DNA from: Moringa oleifera
Taxonomy: Eukaryota > Streptophyta > Magnoliopsida > Brassicales > Moringaceae
NCBI GenBank assembly: GCA_021397835.1
Contig: JAJFZO010000049.1
Location: forward strand, 9,367,001 to 9,431,000
Direction: 5' to 3'
Length of the DNA: 64,000 nt
Numbering within the stretch: position 1 is the stretch's first letter; each line of letters starts with the position of its first letter. Below, piece by piece: positions 1-11,244 of the stretch. A program made the position numbers and the translations under genes. A model generated the notes under the pieces. The model saw only the letters and a program-made list of their open reading frames with translations. It was not told where the DNA came from and did no database searches.

Positions 1-8
1 TAAGTTCT

Positions 9-16
9 CTTATAAC
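9..16. repeat. Target-site duplication, left copy (hAT)
   Basis: CTTATAAC directly precedes the left terminal repeat. It matches CTTGTAAC at 4419-4426 in 7 of 8 positions. The single difference implies some age since insertion. Confidence 0.88.
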
Positions 17-429
17 TAGGGGTGAGCAAAATTCGGTTAAAACTGAAAAACTGAAAAACCGAATTAATTTGGTTAATTCAATTCGGTTTTTTTGGTTTTT
101 GGTTATAAAATAATTTAAAAATTGGTTTTTTTGATTTTTTCGGTTAATTTCAGTTAAATTTTTTAAAAACTGAATTAACCGAAAAACTGATTTTTAATTT
201 TAATAATTAATTAATTTTATTAATTAAATAAATAATTAATATTTATGTTTTTTCAATTACTTTTCAAAAGGACAAATTAGGATTGGGCAATTGGGAAAAC
301 AAACAAACAGACTTCTTCTTTTTCTTTCAATTTGAGTTTTGACAAACCCTAACCTAACCCGTCACCGACTCACCATGCCCATCTATCTTTTGAAGTTTCG
401 AGAATCAAAATTGCCGCAGCCATCGACAC

Positions 430-700
430 CATACACGTATTCGATATCGGTAATCAATTAAACCGCTCAATCCCTTAGGCTTGATATTCTTTCTCTTCAA
501 TTTGAATCCTCTCGAGAGTAACATCGCAGCCACACCGCAGCCACACCGCAGCCACACTCACACGACGCACGTATTCGATAATCAATCAAACCACTCAATT
601 GCTTAGATCCGATTTTTTTTCTCTCCAATTGGAATCTTTCCGATAGTAACGTCGCAGTCACACCGCAGCCACACTTCCTCTTTTTCTTTTCTTTCAACTT
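430..700 (+). repeat. ~130-bp tandem duplication in the hAT 5' region
   Basis: The block beginning CACGTATTCGAT occurs at about 434 and again at about 568. Each is followed by a similar string (AATCAAT..AAACC.CTCAAT, a T/C-rich tract, and ACCGCAGCCACAC). A weaker third relative lies near 785-870. It sits upstream of the transposase start and may be promoter or leader sequence. Confidence 0.6.
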
Positions 701-1335
701 AAGAAGTCGTAACCGTGACTTAATTCGTGCACCGTGTGGTCGTGTTCATTTATCTTGGAGAATTAGCAGCATCACAGCCACACCTACGCCACTCATACAC
801 ATTCGGTATTCCCTTATGCCAAATCTTCTTTCTTTTCAATTTTAATTATTTCAATAGTAGCATGCACTATCTTGCTCTTTAATCTTTCAATTTTTCAAAT
901 CCTAATTTGTAACAATTACACTTAAAAATAAAAATTAGATCATTTTTATGGATTCTCTTTTTGTATTTGGGTAAGTATTATAAATTGTTCTATGTATTAA
1001 CACTTTTTTTTATATATGTGGTATGTATTAGCTATGACATGTAAGGCAAAATAATCCCAGTATTGAAAATGAAAGAGTTAGTTTTTTTAATTCATTTTAT
1101 TTTTGCTTTATATTTTCTCTTTGAATCTTTCTTGATATAATTTAAAGTTGTCAATTATGTTTTTTTTGTAGTAATTCATAATCATATTTTGAAAGGTAGT
1201 GGTATTAACTATTACTATTGAAATGAATTTTTGTGTAATATAGTATTACTATTAAATGTTTTAGAATTTTATCTAACTATTGAAAAGTATTATTACTAAC
1301 TATTTTTAATTGTTATTTATTTCAAAAATTAAAAG

Positions 1336-3334
1336 ATGTCAACTAGGAGTAATGATGTAGATCCTGTGCCTAATGCGACACAACCAAATTCAATCCATCC
1401 ATCATCTGCAAGTTCTAAATTGAAGAGGAAAACGTTTAAGCCCAGATCAGAAGTTTGGAAACATTTCACCAAATTTTTGGATGAACAAGGTGAGCATAAA
1501 ACTAGATGTAATTATTATGATAGGGAGTTTTTTGCTGACCCTAGAAGAAATAGAACAACTGCATTGAAAGCTCATATAGGTACTTGTAAGAAGAGAACAA
1601 ATGTTAGTGTTGATTCTAGTCAAACTGAATTACTTTTTGAATCTAGGAGAGATGGATCTTTAGGTAGTTCGAAGTTCAATCAAGATGCCATTAGAAAGGG
1701 TATAGATGAGATGATCATTATGGATGAATTACCTTTCAAATTTGTGGATGGTAAAGGTTTTTGGCGTTGCATGTCACTTGCATGTCCTAAGTTTCATATG
1801 CCTTCACGGTGGACTATAGCTAGAGATTGTTATCATCTTTATAATGATGAAAAAGTTAAATTGAAATAGTTTTTAAGATCATCCAGTGTAAGAGTATCTC
1901 TCACCACAGACACATGGACTTTAGTGCAAAGAATTAATTATTTGTGTCTTATGGCTCATTTTATTGATAAAGATTGAAAATTGAACAAAAGAATATTAAA
2001 ATTTTATCATATTTCTAGTCATAGAGGTGAGGCCATCGGAAAAGTCATTGAGAAATGTTTGCGTGATTGGGGGATTGATCAGATTTTTACTGTTACAGTT
2101 GATAATGCTAGTTCTAATGATGTTGCAATCTTATACTTGAAGAAAAAATTGAATAATTTAGGAGCTTGCATTCAAGAAGGAAAATATCTTCATTTAAGAT
2201 GCATTGCGCACATTCTTAATCTCATTGTTACAAATGGATTGAAAGAAATGAATGAGTCAATTGCATGGGTTAGAGGGGCTGTTAAATATGTGAAACAATC
2301 ACCTGCAAGGTTGGCCAAATTTAAAGAATGTGCTTTAGTTGAAAAAATTGAAAGCAAAAGTTTGTTGTGTTTGGATGTTAGCACTAGGTGGAACTCCACT
2401 TACTTGATGTTGGATGCAGCTCAAAAATTTGAGAAGGCTTTTGAGGTTTTTGATGATATTGATCCGCATTATAGTAATGAGTTGATAATGGGAGATGGGT
2501 TGCCTGAAAAAAAAAGATTGGGAAACTATTAGGAGGTTTTGTCTTTTCTTGCAACAATTTTATAAACTAACAATCAAAGTTTCAGGTTCTTCATATGTCA
2601 CCTCCAATAGTTTTCTTGATGATATTTGTAATATTTATGCTACTTTGCGCAATTGAGAAACACATTCCGATATTGAGTTAAATGCAATGGCAAAGAAAAT
2701 GAAAGATAAGTTTGATAAATATTGGGAAAATGTGGAGAAGATGAATATACTACTTTATGTTGCTTCTATTCTTGATCCTAGAAAAAAGCTTGAGTTTGTC
2801 AACTTTTGCTTTTTGGAAATGTATGATATGGAACAAGCTTTAATGATGACTAGTAATGTGAAAAAAGCAGTTGAAGAGTTGTTTGATGAGTACAAAAGAA
2901 GTTTACAACCTCAACATGAACAAGTTGGTGAAAGCAGTCAAGTAAGCCAAATTGCAAAGGAAAATGAATTAGGATTGAAAAAGGAGAGACAAGTTCTTTT
3001 ATCTAAGTTCAAGAGATATAAGAAAGAGATCGGAAAAGAAGAAAATAAATCAGAATTGGATAGATTTTTAAATGAAGAGGATGCAAAAGATGATGATAAC
3101 TTGGATATTCTTGATTGGTGGAAACTTAATAGTCATAAGTTTCCTATTCTTTCCCATATGGCTCGTGATGTATTGGCAGCTCCTATATCTACGGTTGCTT
3201 CTGAATCTGCTTTTAGCACTGGCGGACGTGTACTTGATACATATAGGAGTTCATTAACTCCTAAACTTGTACAAGCCCTTATTTGTGCTCAAGATTGGTT
3301 ACGTGGATCTCTATGTTTCGATGCCATTGAATAG
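1336..3334 (+). pseudogene. hAT transposase (BED zinc finger plus hAT dimerisation domain), broken
   Basis: Chosen start ATG 1336 gives a first block of 177 residues with a BED-type finger around residues 35-82 (VWKHFTKF, then C..., T-x-L-x-x-H-I-x-x-C). The second cysteine of the expected CxxC pair is a tyrosine (CNYY), so the finger looks defective. The frame then meets TAG at 1867-1869, TGA at 1975-1977, a probable one-base insertion in the A9 run at 2507-2515, TGA at 2654-2656, and TAG at 3332-3334 just before recognisable C-terminal residues. Between these lesions the family order is kept: the catalytic-core region (VTVDNASSND at about 2095-2125, CIAHILNLIV at about 2200-2230) and the hAT C-terminal dimerisation block (WWKLNSHKFPILSHMARDVL and STVASESAFSTGGR at about 3115-3235). 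In an active element this protein would bind the terminal repeats and carry out cut-and-paste transposition. Confidence 0.92.
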
Positions 3335-4418
3335 GACTTGGTAGAGCTTGAAAAACTTGATATGGGTAATTATTTTATTTATTTGATTATTTTATATTTT
3401 TTTAATTACTAATCTTTATTGGATAAGCTTAATACCACTTTTCTTAATACCAAATTTGATTATGTGTTTATAGATTTGTCAAAAATTGCATTGGATGCTA
3501 CAATTGATTAGTGTGGAAGTGTATTGCTATTTCAAGGTAATTTCTTTTATCACTGTTAGTTTCATATCTTATATAGTTGAGATTTTGGTGGTGGATTGAT
3601 TTTTATTTTTTGATTTTTTTATTGATTGATTATCATAAAAGAGAAATATTAGTTATTAAGATGTTATATGTGAAGCCTAATTATTGTTTGCATATAATCT
3701 TATCATATAATATTTTTGCAGTATCATATCAACTCATTTAGGAGGAGCTTCATTTGGGTAAGTTTTTGTCATATCAATATATAAGAATGCACTTTTTTCT
3801 TTTTTGACATTTTGACATTTGTTTTTTTTTTTTTTTTTTGCTCTTCAGGCATTGGATTAGTTGAAAAAAAAAACTTTTTAAAGAAACTAAAGGCAAAATA
3901 GAAAAAACAAGGATTGCAATCCAATAAAATGTTCCTTTTGATATTGTTAATTTGATAAATGCTAATGTATCATATACCAGTTATATTTTGATAATTTTTT
4001 TTATGATTAAAAGTTTTTATATTCTAAAAGTTGTTATTGATGTATAAAAAATTTTAATTTTTATATATTAAAGATGCCGATTTTCATGTAAGTATATATG
4101 AAAATATTATTAGAGTAAAGTTTAATTATATTTTTCATCTATATGAACAGATTGTTAATGATGTATCATATATATTTAATTTGTAAATTATTATTAAGAT
4201 TTAAAATAGTTTAAAAGTAAAAAATATAAAATTTAAACCTAAATAAATTTTCGGTTTATTCGGTAACCGATTAAACCGATTGAAAAAAAATTCGGTTTGG
4301 TTAATTTGGTTATCTTTTAAATTCGGTCGGTTTCGGTTAATTTATAAAAAAATTTGGTTAATTCGGTTTTTAAAATTTTCAAATCGAATGAACCGAAATA
4401 ACCGAATGCTCACCCCTA

Positions 4419-4426
4419 CTTGTAAC
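4419..4426. repeat. Target-site duplication, right copy (hAT)
   Basis: CTTGTAAC directly follows the right terminal repeat. It pairs with CTTATAAC at 9-16. Confidence 0.88.
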
Positions 4427-6729
4427 TCTCCATCATTGCTTAAAGATAAATTTTTATAGAATCATGCATGTGCATAGTACTTTCAAACAAAAAAGTTTAC
4501 AAAAGTGCCATAGAAAGTTTTAGGCAAACCATTCATAAAGGAACCTTTAAAACCTCATAGAAACTCAAATTTAGAAAAAATACTTGCACACACAAAAGTT
4601 GATTGTTCAGCCAAATTAGTGATCCAACTTGGGTGTATTCATACCTTAAAGAATTATCCAACTTCATAAGAATTCAACTCAATCAAATCATTAATACAAA
4701 TATTTGAATCACATGGAGAGGATTTACAAAATATTAGGCACAACCAAATTCATGTCATAGAAACTATTAATCTTATATGAATAAGCCAAATAAATGACTT
4801 GGTCCACCAAATCATTAAAATTTCAAAAGTTTTTCTTCAACGGATCTATAATTAGGTCAATCAAATTATTTTAAAACGAGTCCAAGTTGTCTTTAAAATG
4901 TGGTTTATGTGACTGACGATCATATTTTCAAAATTTGGTATAAATAACTTTTCAAATTTGATTTTTAGCACGAACTTCATTAGGATTCATTATCTAGGAG
5001 CCAAGGCATCGATTCTCGCCTTTGAATCTTCTCACTTGCATCTCATTTTCATATCTTTGAGTAATCTTGTAAGAAATTTAGAGCTTTCATTGATTGTTTT
5101 CACTCATTAAGAGAGTCGTCTTCTTGTAAGAAAACATAACTTCTTTCTTATGAGAATTGGGTTATAAGGTAAGGATTACCTTATTATATAAATCTTGGTT
5201 GAGTTATAACCAAGCTTCAGGGTAAACATTGGTCAAAACTATCGAACCACGTAAAAAGTACTATTGTATTTGATTTCTCTTCCCTTACTCTTTTTAATTG
5301 AGCTTTTTATTTATTGTTTTTATTGTTATGATAGGTTGAGATTACATTTACGTTTCAAATTCTTGTTAAGCAATAAGATCTTAAAAATCTTAATTTACCT
5401 CCTTTTGGGTTGCCACCTTATGACTTACAATTTTTGTGTGTTTACGCAAAGGCCATAAAAGGTGGTTTGTGTATTTTATACACCTTTTTCATCTAAATCG
5501 TATAGATGTTTAGGTACTTCACCCATCTAACTTACCTCGACTAGCTAGTGATACTTAATGGACTTAATGGCAACTTTGTAGGAGTTAGGAGCTCCATCTT
5601 TTTCTATTGGGATATTTTTCTTTTATTTTTTCTGTATCAAATGTAGCTTAATGCCAACTTAGTGAAAATGGCTTATGATAACCATTATCAATTTCTAACT
5701 GAGAGGAGAATCCCCTTTTTCGTCCCTCGATGAAAAAGAAGGGTTTTTTTTTTTCTTCATAACTTTAAATGGTCTTTGAGCTAACCTTAATATTTAATGT
5801 TTTTCACTCCTTCCTCCAATCTCTTACAAGGCAATTGAGGCAGAGAGATATCAAGCTATACCACATAAATGAGATAATAGACAATGCCTCTTAATCTTCA
5901 ACTTCTTCCAAGTAAACCTTCTATATTGGGTGCTCTACTCAACTCGACAACCAAGTAACTACTTAAAAAGGCTAATTCTTTTCATATTGTTACCTTTATG
6001 GAATCATTAAGTATTTAACTGATCAATATTCTTATAACATGATATGATGTTTTGATGATAACAAATAACTTGTGGAACCAATGATTTTTAAAAGACGTGT
6101 AACATTAGCGAATGTGTGATTCAAGGATATAAACATATCAATAAACAAAAGAGTAGCAAATTGAGAATCAATGAAAACTTAAAGCAAGGCCAAGAAAGTA
6201 CTAATATAAAATTTTCTAGCTTTTACTTAATGTCAAATTCTTTAACTCACTTATGTACATAGTATTTTTAAACAAGTAGTTTTCATTAAGTGTTTCATCA
6301 AATGTTTTTAGCTAAATCAATTAAAAATAATAATAAATTTAAGATTTGATAAGAACTTGAATTTGAAAAATATACAAGTATATATAAAGATAGGTAATTC
6401 GGCTTAAGCAAATTGACAAGTCAAATTGAGAATCCAAATCAATGGAATTTAGTGCTTTAACTTAGAAAAAGTTGATTAAGAATTGGGCGGGTTAGTGGAA
6501 TTCATTATTCAGCTTCATCAAACTATACAGAAAAGTACTAAATAATTATGATTAGTTGAATAGGCAACTGAATAATCTATATCTAATTTGAATCAATCAA
6601 AAATTAAACAAGTTGATATAATCATTGCAATTTCAAATTACTATCTACTTAACATAATATTTTAAAATGTATTTTTATTTTTTAATTATGATTTTATATG
6701 AGTACTCGTCATATTTTTTAAAGGTGGTA
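4427..6729. other. AT-rich interval, probable degraded LTR-retrotransposon sequence
   Basis: No gene is visible. About 4930-5300 reads like the U3/R part of a plant copia LTR: a TATAAATAA box near 4940, then tracts such as GAGTAATCTTGTAAGAAAT and TTGTTTTCACTCATTAAGAG. At about 6050 the string TGATGTTTTGATGATAACAA resembles the 5' start of Sirevirus-type LTRs. No primer-binding site, polypurine tract, gag or pol was recognised, and no matching LTR pair could be delimited. Identification is from pattern memory only. Confidence 0.35.
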
Positions 6730-6744
6730 TAACATTACCAAAAA

Positions 6745-7250
6745 AACCAGATTTAGCGACCGATGAATCTGTCACTAAATTGAAACAATTTGTCGCTAAT
6801 TTTTTTTGCAACAGATTAACGACAGATAAAATTAGTAGTTAAAATCGTTGTCGCAAGAAAAACAAATGACTGAATTTTGTATCTGTCGCTAAGTAGCGAT
6901 AAATTAGAGACCATTAAGGATATATCGCTAAACTAGCGACATATATTAATCTTTCACTAAACTAGTGACAAAAACGAATTATATCGATAAAATATAGCGA
7001 CAGATTCACTTAGTGACACATAAGAATTTGTCGCTATATTAATAAATGATTTATGTCTGTCACTAAGTATAGCGACAGAATCAAATCAATTGCTAAAATA
7101 GCGATAGATTGACTTCTGTCGCTATTTTAACGACGGATTACTGTTCAGTCATTAAATTAGTGATAGAATAGAATTTGTCGCTAATTTAGTGACAAACTAA
7201 TATTTGTCATTATTTTAGCGATTAAATAGTAATATGTGGCTAAACTCAAA
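6745..7250. repeat. Left subterminal repeats of the CACTA-like element
   Basis: Dense copies of a motif such as TAGCGACAGATT, with variants in both orientations (TGTCGCTAA, AGTGACAAA, CTAAACTAGCGAC). This matches the subterminal transposase-binding repeats of CACTA elements. Similar but fewer copies occur at 10958-11215 and one at about 9525. Confidence 0.75.
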
Positions 7251-7449
7251 GGTTTCAATACAAACTGATTAATGACTAATAGATTTGTCATTAATATAAT
7301 TAATTTTTTATATAAAAATAAATTTAAATAACTAAATAAAAATAAAATAAACTCAAATTCATAAAACATAATAAATACAAGATTATGTATTATATTATCG
7401 TAAAATACAATATTCAAACAAAAAATAAATAAAGCATATCTGAAGATCC

Positions 7450-7965
7450 CTCTTGTGGCTAAGAAGTTGTGGCAACCAACTCTTTAAACCATTCCTACTA
7501 TAAATAAAGCATTTTGTTAACTTATTAGCTGAATCGAATAATGAAATAAAAAAAGATAAAATTAAATTTACTTATTAAATATTAAAAACAATAAACTTAC
7601 ATTTACTTTTTTGGAACACTCATCTATGAACTCATCAGAATTAGATTTTTTTGCGTGAGTCCGTTTAAAAAGCTCTATTGTAGTAGGCTCACGATCCAAC
7701 TCCTGTGCCTGAAAAAAATACATAATAAATAATCATAATATTTTCACTTATATTTCTTTAAAAAAATTTAAATATCGTACATACTAAGCGTCGACAATGG
7801 TTCTGCAGTGAACATGAACTGGCACTATGTCGAGAAGGACCCAATCTGAGTCCACTTGTTTCTCCGTCGATTACGAGACATAGTTTCACACTTCTATTTA
7901 TACTCTGATTGGGTCCCTTCTATTTGCCATATTGCTTCGCTTCGTCAATTATGGGACATTGTTCA
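7450..7965 (-). pseudogene. Fragment of En/Spm-type Transposase_24 protein gene
   Basis: On the minus strand an exon at about 7605-7698 reads AQELDREPTTIELFKRTHAK followed by KSNSDEFIDECSKK. This matches the conserved (D)REP..ELF..TH.kk....f.d block of plant Ptta/En/Spm Transposase_24 proteins. A consensus acceptor (TTTTTTTCAG) precedes it and a donor (GTAAGT) follows at about 7595-7600. The next exon-like stretch is at about 7455-7505. Upstream (7780-7900) a piece with NRRRNKWTQIGS recalls the preceding NR..NR.K..H..GS block, but it is interrupted by stops and a local duplication of GACTC/GGGTCC-containing sequence. In active elements this protein is the accessory DNA-binding factor. Confidence 0.65.
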
Positions 7966-8384
7966 CTTCATTTTGTAAAAATTTTGACAACATTTTCACA
8001 CAATTCTCCAAGTACATGACATGTATAGATATGAGTTAGTTTTTTCAATTGAAACACATGCTCATATGTATTAGTATGTACCCGAAGAATAAAGGAGATA
8101 CTACACAAAATTTTTACAAAATAAAATAAACAATAATTTACACGTATGCCGTACATAAATATTACATTTTTAAATTGTCCGATCTAAATAATTCAAGAAT
8201 TATTATTGAACAATTTATTTTAATGCACGTACAAATACGTGACCAATAATAAATATTCACTAATAATTCTCAAATGATGTATCTAAAAAATATGTGTGAA
8301 GTCTACTTTTACTAATGGTAACATTTTGTGATTATCATATAATGGATTAAATTAATTAATTAACATACAAATAAATTTTCTCAA

Positions 8385-9015
8385 CATTAATAATAATCAT
8401 CCAAATGCAAATATGTAATTAACATAAAATAAATTTATTTTAAAAAAATAACAACTCCAAAATTTAATAAATATCTAAGTAAATTAATTTTCATAAAAAT
8501 TAATTAATTAAATTATTTATGTCATGAAATTACAATGTAATTAAAGTATTATCCATGTAATCAATAACAAATTAACTAATTTTATTAACAAATAAAATTA
8601 ACATTTATAAAATTTGATTAACATGTAATTAATTTAAATTTCATAAATTAATATAATTAAATTATTTATCTCAAATTATATTCTAGTTAAACTATTATCT
8701 ATTTAATTTAATATAAACAAAATTTTTAATTAACCTATAAATTTAACAATTATATAATTTAATTAACACCTAACTAATTTAAATTTCATAAAACTATAAT
8801 TAAATTATTTATCTTACATAATAAACTAATTAAATTATTTTCTAAAATAATATAACATAAACTAAATTTATTAACAAATAAAATTAACAATTGTGAAATT
8901 TAATAAATATCTAACTAATTTAAATTTCATGAAAATGTAATTAAAATATTTATCTTAAATTACAATCATATTCAAAAATGACCTAATAATATACCATAAA
9001 TTAAATTTATTATAA
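8385..9015. repeat. AT-rich tandem array, period about 141-147 bp, ~4 copies
   Basis: The block TTTAAATTTCATA recurs at about 8486 (variant), 8633, 8778 and 8919. Each is followed by AATTAAATTATTTATC and preceded by CTAACTAA. The copies are degenerate. It lies inside the CACTA-like element. Confidence 0.7.
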
Positions 9016-9559
9016 TATAAAATAAATAAAAAAAATTTATTTAAAATCTATAATATTTCTATAATTACCAAATATAATCATAATATTTTTATACAATATT
9101 TTTTAATCATCAATATCATCATTAATGATTTCAATAATTAACTACACAAATTATCTAATAAAGAGGAAAGATGAAAATGGCTACTCATAGTGGAGAAAAT
9201 AGAAGAGAAAATGGCACACACCAAGATGCCGAGCAGGGAAAGAGTGGCAAACACTCGGCTCTGAGACAGCAAGATAAATGGGGGAAAGATAGTGCTGCTT
9301 GCTGATAAAAAGAGCAATTTCACAATCCTGATAGATGCCAAGACAACAATCAAAATTAGAGGGAAAATGATTCGAGCGAAAAGGAAAAATTTTAAGAAGA
9401 CAGAGGCAGAGAGAGCAATAGAAAAAGAGAAAACGAAATGGTGCTTGCGGGAAAGAAAAAAAAATTAGGGTTTCAATTTATAAGCACTTTAATGACGAAA
9501 GTAAGTGGTGGTCACTAGAATTGATATCTAGCGACAGAAATGCAGTCCGTCATTGAATC

Positions 9560-10940
9560 CATAGTGAAAAAAATCAAATGAAGGCAATGCTGCCTTCGCT
9601 TCCATGGTTGCCCCTTTGAGGCCATGCATGGGCACTTTCGTGGCAGCCATGGCTATCACCTTAGAAGGCCATGGCTGCCACCTTCGAAGGCCACGACTAC
9701 CTTTGCGGGCATGCATGGACACTTTGGTGGTAGGCATGGCTGCCTTTGCAGCCATGCATGGATGCTTTGGCGGCGGCCATGCATGGAGGCTTTAGGCGCC
9801 ATGCATGAAAGCCATGGCTACCGCCTTCGAAGGCCATGGCTGCTACTTTTGAAGGCCATGGCTGCCACCTTGGAGGCCATGGCTACCACCCTCAGAGGCC
9901 ATAGCAGCCACCTTGGAGGCCATTGCCGCCATGCATGGATGCTTTGGCGACGGCCATGGTTGCTTTTACAGCCATGCATGGAGGCTTTTAGGGCCACCAT
10001 TGCTGCCTTCTCGGCCATGCATGGAGACTTTCGCGGCAGCCATGGCTGCCTTCGCTGTCATGGCGACCATTGCTACCACCTTCGAAGGCTATGGCTGCTG
10101 CCTTTGATGGCCATGACTGCCACCTTCAAAGGCCATGGTAGCCACCTTGGAGGCCATTGCGGCCATACATGGACACTTTGGAGGCAGGCATGGCTGCCTT
10201 TGCAGCCATGCATGGATGCTTTGGCGACAGTTATGGTTGCTTTCGCTGTCACGGCGACCATGCTGCCACCTTCGAAGGCCATAGCTCCCACCTTGGAGGC
10301 CATGGCTGCCACCTTCAGGGGCCATGGCAGCCGCCTTTGAAGGACATGGCTGCCTTCGTGGGCTCCCATGGCTGTGGCTACCTTCATTGGCACTGTAGCT
10401 GGCTTCGTACATTGACTCTTGTTTTTACCTTTGTTGGTGCCATGGCTACCTTTGTGGGCACCGTGGCTGCCTTCATGGGCTGTCGTGGCTGCCTTCGTGG
10501 GCACCGTGGCTGCCTTTGTGCGCGACTGTAGCTACCACTTTCACGGCCATGGTAGCTACCTTCGAAGGCCATGCCTACCTTCCCTACCATGGCTGCCACC
10601 TTCGAAGGCCATGGCTTCCTCCTTTGTGGCCATCGCAGTCACCTTCAAAGGTCATGCATGGCCGCTATGCAGCGCCCATGCATGGCCACCTTCGAATTAT
10701 GGCAGCAAGCTCGCGGCCATGCATGGCTGTCATAGAAGGTCTAACGGCCATCTTGCTTCTGAGGCAATCATGCATGGCTGCCATTGAAGGCAACAAGCTG
10801 GTGACCACCTTGCTTTACCAATGGCCATGCATTGTTGCTTTCCAAGGCGGCATGCTGGTGGCTAGCTTGCTTCTGCGGCACCATGCATGGCTGCCTTCGA
10901 AGGCAGGAAGCTTGCAGCCTTCGCGACTGCCCATGCGGTG
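9560..10940. repeat. GC-rich minisatellite with CCATGG / CCATGCATGG palindromes
   Basis: About 1.4 kb of GC-rich sequence stands out sharply from its AT-rich surroundings. It is built of ~22-bp units like GAAGGCCATGGCTGCCACCT plus palindromic CCATGCATGG modules. A longer-range repeat is also present: the string GGACACTTTGG.GG.AGGCATG occurs at about 9716 and again at about 10171, roughly 455 bp apart. Long open frames exist on both strands in several phases (for example 9624-10340 + and 10073-10504 -). This is the expected by-product of a low-stop repeat, and none has a recognisable domain. It lies inside the CACTA-like element. Confidence 0.85.
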
Positions 10941-10957
10941 ATCACTGGGCTGCATTA

Positions 10958-11240
10958 CCTAAATAGTGACAGAAACCTTATAGTTGCTAATCTTTGATTA
11001 GCTACCGATTAAAATGCAGTTGCTAATCTGTTGTTAAAATAATTAAAAATTTAAATAAATTAATTAAATATAAATTTAACGCAAAGATAGTGTCTGTCGC
11101 TAACGTGTGTCACTAATCTATCATTAGTCAGTCGCTATGATAAAATTTTTATTTTGTAATAAATCTATCATTATTCTATCATTAACGACTGACAAGATCA
11201 GTTGCTATATTGTCTCGTTATTTTTTAATTTTTTTGTAAT
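10958..11240. repeat. Right subterminal repeats of the CACTA-like element
   Basis: Scattered AGTGACAGA, TCTGTCGCTAA, GTCACTAATC and CAGTTGCTA motifs, ending in TTTTTTTGTAATA at the right terminus. They mirror the left subterminal block. Confidence 0.7.
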
Positions 11241-11244
11241 ATAA

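Larger units (their letters stand above)
17..4418 (+). mobile_element. hAT-superfamily DNA transposon, complete but inactive
   Basis: The 12-base terminal inverted repeat TAGGGGTGAGCA lies at 17-28 and its reverse complement at 4407-4418. It is flanked by an 8-bp target duplication, CTTATAAC at 9-16 and CTTGTAAC at 4419-4426 (7/8 match). This size of duplication and this kind of terminus are typical of hAT (Ac-like) elements. Both ends carry clustered subterminal copies of TTCGGTTAA-type motifs (about 34-185 and 4245-4405), the kind of site a hAT transposase binds. The interior holds a broken BED-finger/hAT-dimerisation transposase gene on the plus strand. Length is 4402 bp, normal for an autonomous hAT. 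Several stops and a frameshift in the gene mean it cannot move itself. Confidence 0.93.
6733..11241. mobile_element. CACTA (En/Spm)-like transposon, non-autonomous or decayed
   Basis: The left end begins CATTACCAAAAAAACCAG and the reverse complement of the right end begins TATTACAAAAAAATT. Both are close to the CACTACAA.. consensus. Both sides are flanked by the 3-bp duplication TAA (6730-6732 and 11242-11244), as expected for this superfamily. Subterminal regions (6745-7250 and about 10958-11215) carry dozens of short motifs of the AGCGACA/TGTCGCTA type in both orientations, the usual TNPA-type binding arrangement. The interior holds a degenerate Transposase_24-like gene on the minus strand, an AT-rich ~145-bp array and a GC-rich minisatellite. 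No intact transposase is seen. Exact ends are inferred because the terminal repeats are imperfect. Confidence 0.72.

Noticed and set aside
4427..6729. Complete LTR retrotransposon
   Set aside because: No LTR pair, primer-binding site, polypurine tract, gag or pol could be shown. Retained only as LTR-like remnants.
9604..10941. Several long open frames on both strands rich in His, Gly, Pro, Trp or Lys, Ala, Met
   Set aside because: They are multi-frame by-products of the GC-rich minisatellite, which rarely forms stop codons. There is no domain and no splice structure.
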